Assembly (NCBI RefSeq): GCF_020662265.1
Contig: NZ_VEWM01000022.1
Span: forward strand, 22,529-86,528
Reading direction: 5' to 3'
Origin: Psychrobacter sp. I-STPA6b
GTDB lineage: Bacteria; Pseudomonadota; Gammaproteobacteria; Pseudomonadales; Moraxellaceae
Length of the DNA: 64,000 nucleotides
Under the pieces are notes generated by a model. It did not search any database, was not told the origin of the DNA, and saw nothing but the letters and a program-made list of their open reading frames with translations. Positions within the stretch are counted from its first letter, which is position 1. Each line of letters begins with the position of its first letter. The position numbers and the translations under genes are program-made. Positions 58,309 through 64,000 of the stretch are shown here, piece after piece.

Positions 58309-58336
58309 TTGACAGTGAGGGAGATTAGCGTATAAT
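58309..58336 (+). promoter_or_regulatory. rRNA operon promoter P2
   Basis: Consensus TTGACA and TATAAT are separated by 16 bp, followed by an ACGCACC discriminator. Confidence 0.88.
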
Positions 58337-58440
58337 ACGCACCTCATCGGGACGAGCTAAACACTTTAATGAAACAATTGATTAATTGTTGAATGGAAGG
58401 GTTTAGATTGAAACGAAGAAAAAAAGAATTGAAAAAAAGC

Positions 58441-58468
58441 TTGACAGATATTAAAAACATGATATACT
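58441..58468 (+). promoter_or_regulatory. rRNA operon promoter P3
   Basis: TTGACA and TATACT are separated by 16 bp, about 340 bp before 16S. All three rRNA promoters share the 16-bp spacing. Confidence 0.75.
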
Positions 58469-58580
58469 GGATGGCTCACTAAGCAAGATAAACACTCAAA
58501 TATGAGTAACTTCAAATTGAAGGCTATCTTAGTTTAGATATAACATACAATGGAAGACATTGTATGTCAACTATTTAAAA

Positions 58581-58625
58581 GCAAACTAAAGAACAACTTG
58601 TGTGGATTTTTGCTGACACAGAATG
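58581..58625 (+). other. 5' half of the pre-16S processing stem
   Basis: This leader segment, containing AACTAAAGAACAACTTGT and TTGCTGAC, is nearly complementary to 60350-60394 just after 16S. The two would form the long stem cut by RNase III that releases pre-16S rRNA. Confidence 0.75.
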
Positions 58626-58809
58626 TTAATGAATTAAAGTTGGTCAAAGACTAACTATAAAAAGATTATCATTCTTTAAGGCAAGAAAACTCAAAAGTTA
58701 ATTCATTACGAACATACGAATGAGCAATAAAATGCCAGTAGTCGAAAGACTATACGATTAAAGAATGAGCCAAGATTAGGAATCATCTTAAAAGATTCCA
58801 AGAAGATTA

Positions 58810-60342
<1,533 letters not shown>

Positions 60343-60403
60343 AAAACGACATTCGGTCAGCAAGAATTCACAACAAGTTGTTCTTTAGTTTAAGCTAAGC
60401 TCG

Positions 60404-60480
60404 GGGTCTGTAGCTCAGTTGGTTAGAGCACCGTGTTGATAACGCGGGGGTCATAAGTTCAAGTCTTATCAGACCCACCA
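60404..60480 (+). tRNA. tRNA-Ile (anticodon GAT)
   Basis: The 77-nt tRNA has acceptor GGGTCTG/CAGACCC, the anticodon loop TTGATAA and an encoded CCA. It lies in the 16S-23S spacer. Confidence 0.97.
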
Positions 60481-60489
60481 AATAACTAC

Positions 60490-60565
60490 GGGGCCATAGC
60501 TCAGTTGGTAGAGCGCCTGCCTTGCACGCAGGAGGTCAGGAGTTCGACTCTCCTTGGCTCCACCA
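60490..60565 (+). tRNA. tRNA-Ala (anticodon TGC)
   Basis: The 76-nt tRNA has acceptor GGGGCCA/TGGCTCC (one G-T), the anticodon loop CTTGCAC and an encoded CCA. It lies 10 bp after tRNA-Ile. The following 298 bp to 23S contain only spacer and processing sequence. Confidence 0.97.
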
Positions 60566-60863
60566 TGATATAGAGTGAAGCGAAAGCAGAACAAAGTAAT
60601 TTTATATATAGATTATTTTCTTCTGTTTTATACAGATGATAATGACCTGACGAAGGCATTATGATTATTTAAAAACATAGATATGAGTCTGGGTTAAGTT
60701 ATATATACACAATATATAATTTAACCTGATAATCAACCTTTAATGACATCAGTTGTTATCCCAAGGGTTGGTTATCGAAAGTAAAGAGAACTGAATCAAG
60801 CGTAAACATAGGTGATATCGTTATCATTACTACATAGAATCCTAAGACTAATTGGGGTTGTAT

Positions 60864-63716
<2,853 letters not shown>

Positions 63717-63835
63717 TACAACACCCAATTGGTTTTGTATAAACAAGTCTTGATAACGATTTTATATCATCCGATTTTACTTAGCTTGATTTAGCTTAAT
63801 ATATTTAACACTTTAGACTCATATCTAACCCCCTT

Positions 63836-63950
63836 TGCTGACGACAATAGCAAGATGGAACCACCTGATCCCTTCCCGAACTCAGAAGTGAAACATCTTA
63901 GCGCCAATGGTAGTGTGGTTCGCCCATGTGAGAGTAGGTCATCGTCAGCT
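63836..63950 (+). rRNA. 5S ribosomal RNA
   Basis: The gene starts TGCTGACGA and ends TCGTCAGCT, forming the terminal stem, with the conserved CCGAACTCAGAAGTGAAAC in the middle. It is about 115 nt long. Confidence 0.96.
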
Positions 63951-63960
63951 CCCTATACCT

Positions 63961-63996
63961 AAAGCCCCCTTTAACATTCGTTAATGGGGGCTTTTT
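63961..63996 (+). terminator. rRNA operon terminator
   Basis: AAAGCCCCC pairs with GGGGGCTTT, extended by TTAA/TTAA, and a T run follows. It closes the rRNA operon. Confidence 0.93.
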
Positions 63997-64000
63997 ATTG

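Overview
The window is a chromosomal segment of a gamma-proteobacterium of the Moraxellaceae (Moraxella/Psychrobacter-like). The call rests on the 16S/23S/5S sequences, the gene content and order (TPR protein-lolB-ispE-tRNA-Gln-prs-rplY-pth with hemA divergent), OxyR/AhpC, and a moderately AT-rich composition. The species cannot be fixed by eye.

Layout. 1-3.3 kb: the 3' end of an unknown gene, an M61 peptidase with a PDZ domain, and slyD. 3.4-9.7 kb: a polar amino acid ABC importer split by internal terminators (ATPase, two paralogous lipoprotein binding proteins, two permeases), a fumarylacetoacetate-hydrolase-family enzyme and an NTF2-like protein. 9.9-16.6 kb: two ABC exporter-fold half-transporters of the IrtAB/YbtPQ (siderophore) type behind a Fur-box-like site. 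They are separated from an AraC-type regulator by a small island holding a headless toxin fragment and two immunity-type genes. 16.7-18.2 kb: a 219-bp MITE and a secreted-protein gene whose N-terminus carries a 9-bp tandem repeat with an ATG in every unit.

18.2-36.5 kb is mostly housekeeping: hslO, tilS, proC, yggT, thiD, tRNA-Ser, tRNA-Arg, an RDD protein, a hemerythrin protein, panD, pth, rplY, prs, two tRNA-Gln, ispE, lolB, a TPR protein, hemA and a class V aminotransferase. 36.5-41.1 kb: an acyl-CoA synthetase, a small membrane protein and a large FadH-like Fe-S flavoenzyme.

41.1-44.2 kb is the least ordinary stretch. It holds a structured palindromic repeat, a CRISPR array of type I-F character (26 full repeats, no cas genes in the window, IHF-like site in the leader, mosaic G/A repeats), and then two tandem promoter / tiny Tyr- and Leu-rich ORF / terminator units directly in front of tRNA-Tyr and tRNA-Leu(UAA). 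I read these as candidate leader-peptide attenuators of a tRNA operon. In both units a sequence immediately after the last Tyr codon can pair with the 5' arm of that unit's own terminator, although the sequences differ.

44.3-57.6 kb: a lipoprotein with an HEXXH motif, a FadL-type porin, an FAD oxidase / PLP-enzyme pair, an Old Yellow Enzyme, an HD protein, divergent oxyR and ahpC, telA, and thrS-infC with an AUU start for infC. 57.6-64 kb: a second copy of the palindromic repeat with different but still complementary arms, then a complete rRNA operon (three tandem promoters, 16S, tRNA-Ile, tRNA-Ala, 23S, 5S, terminator).
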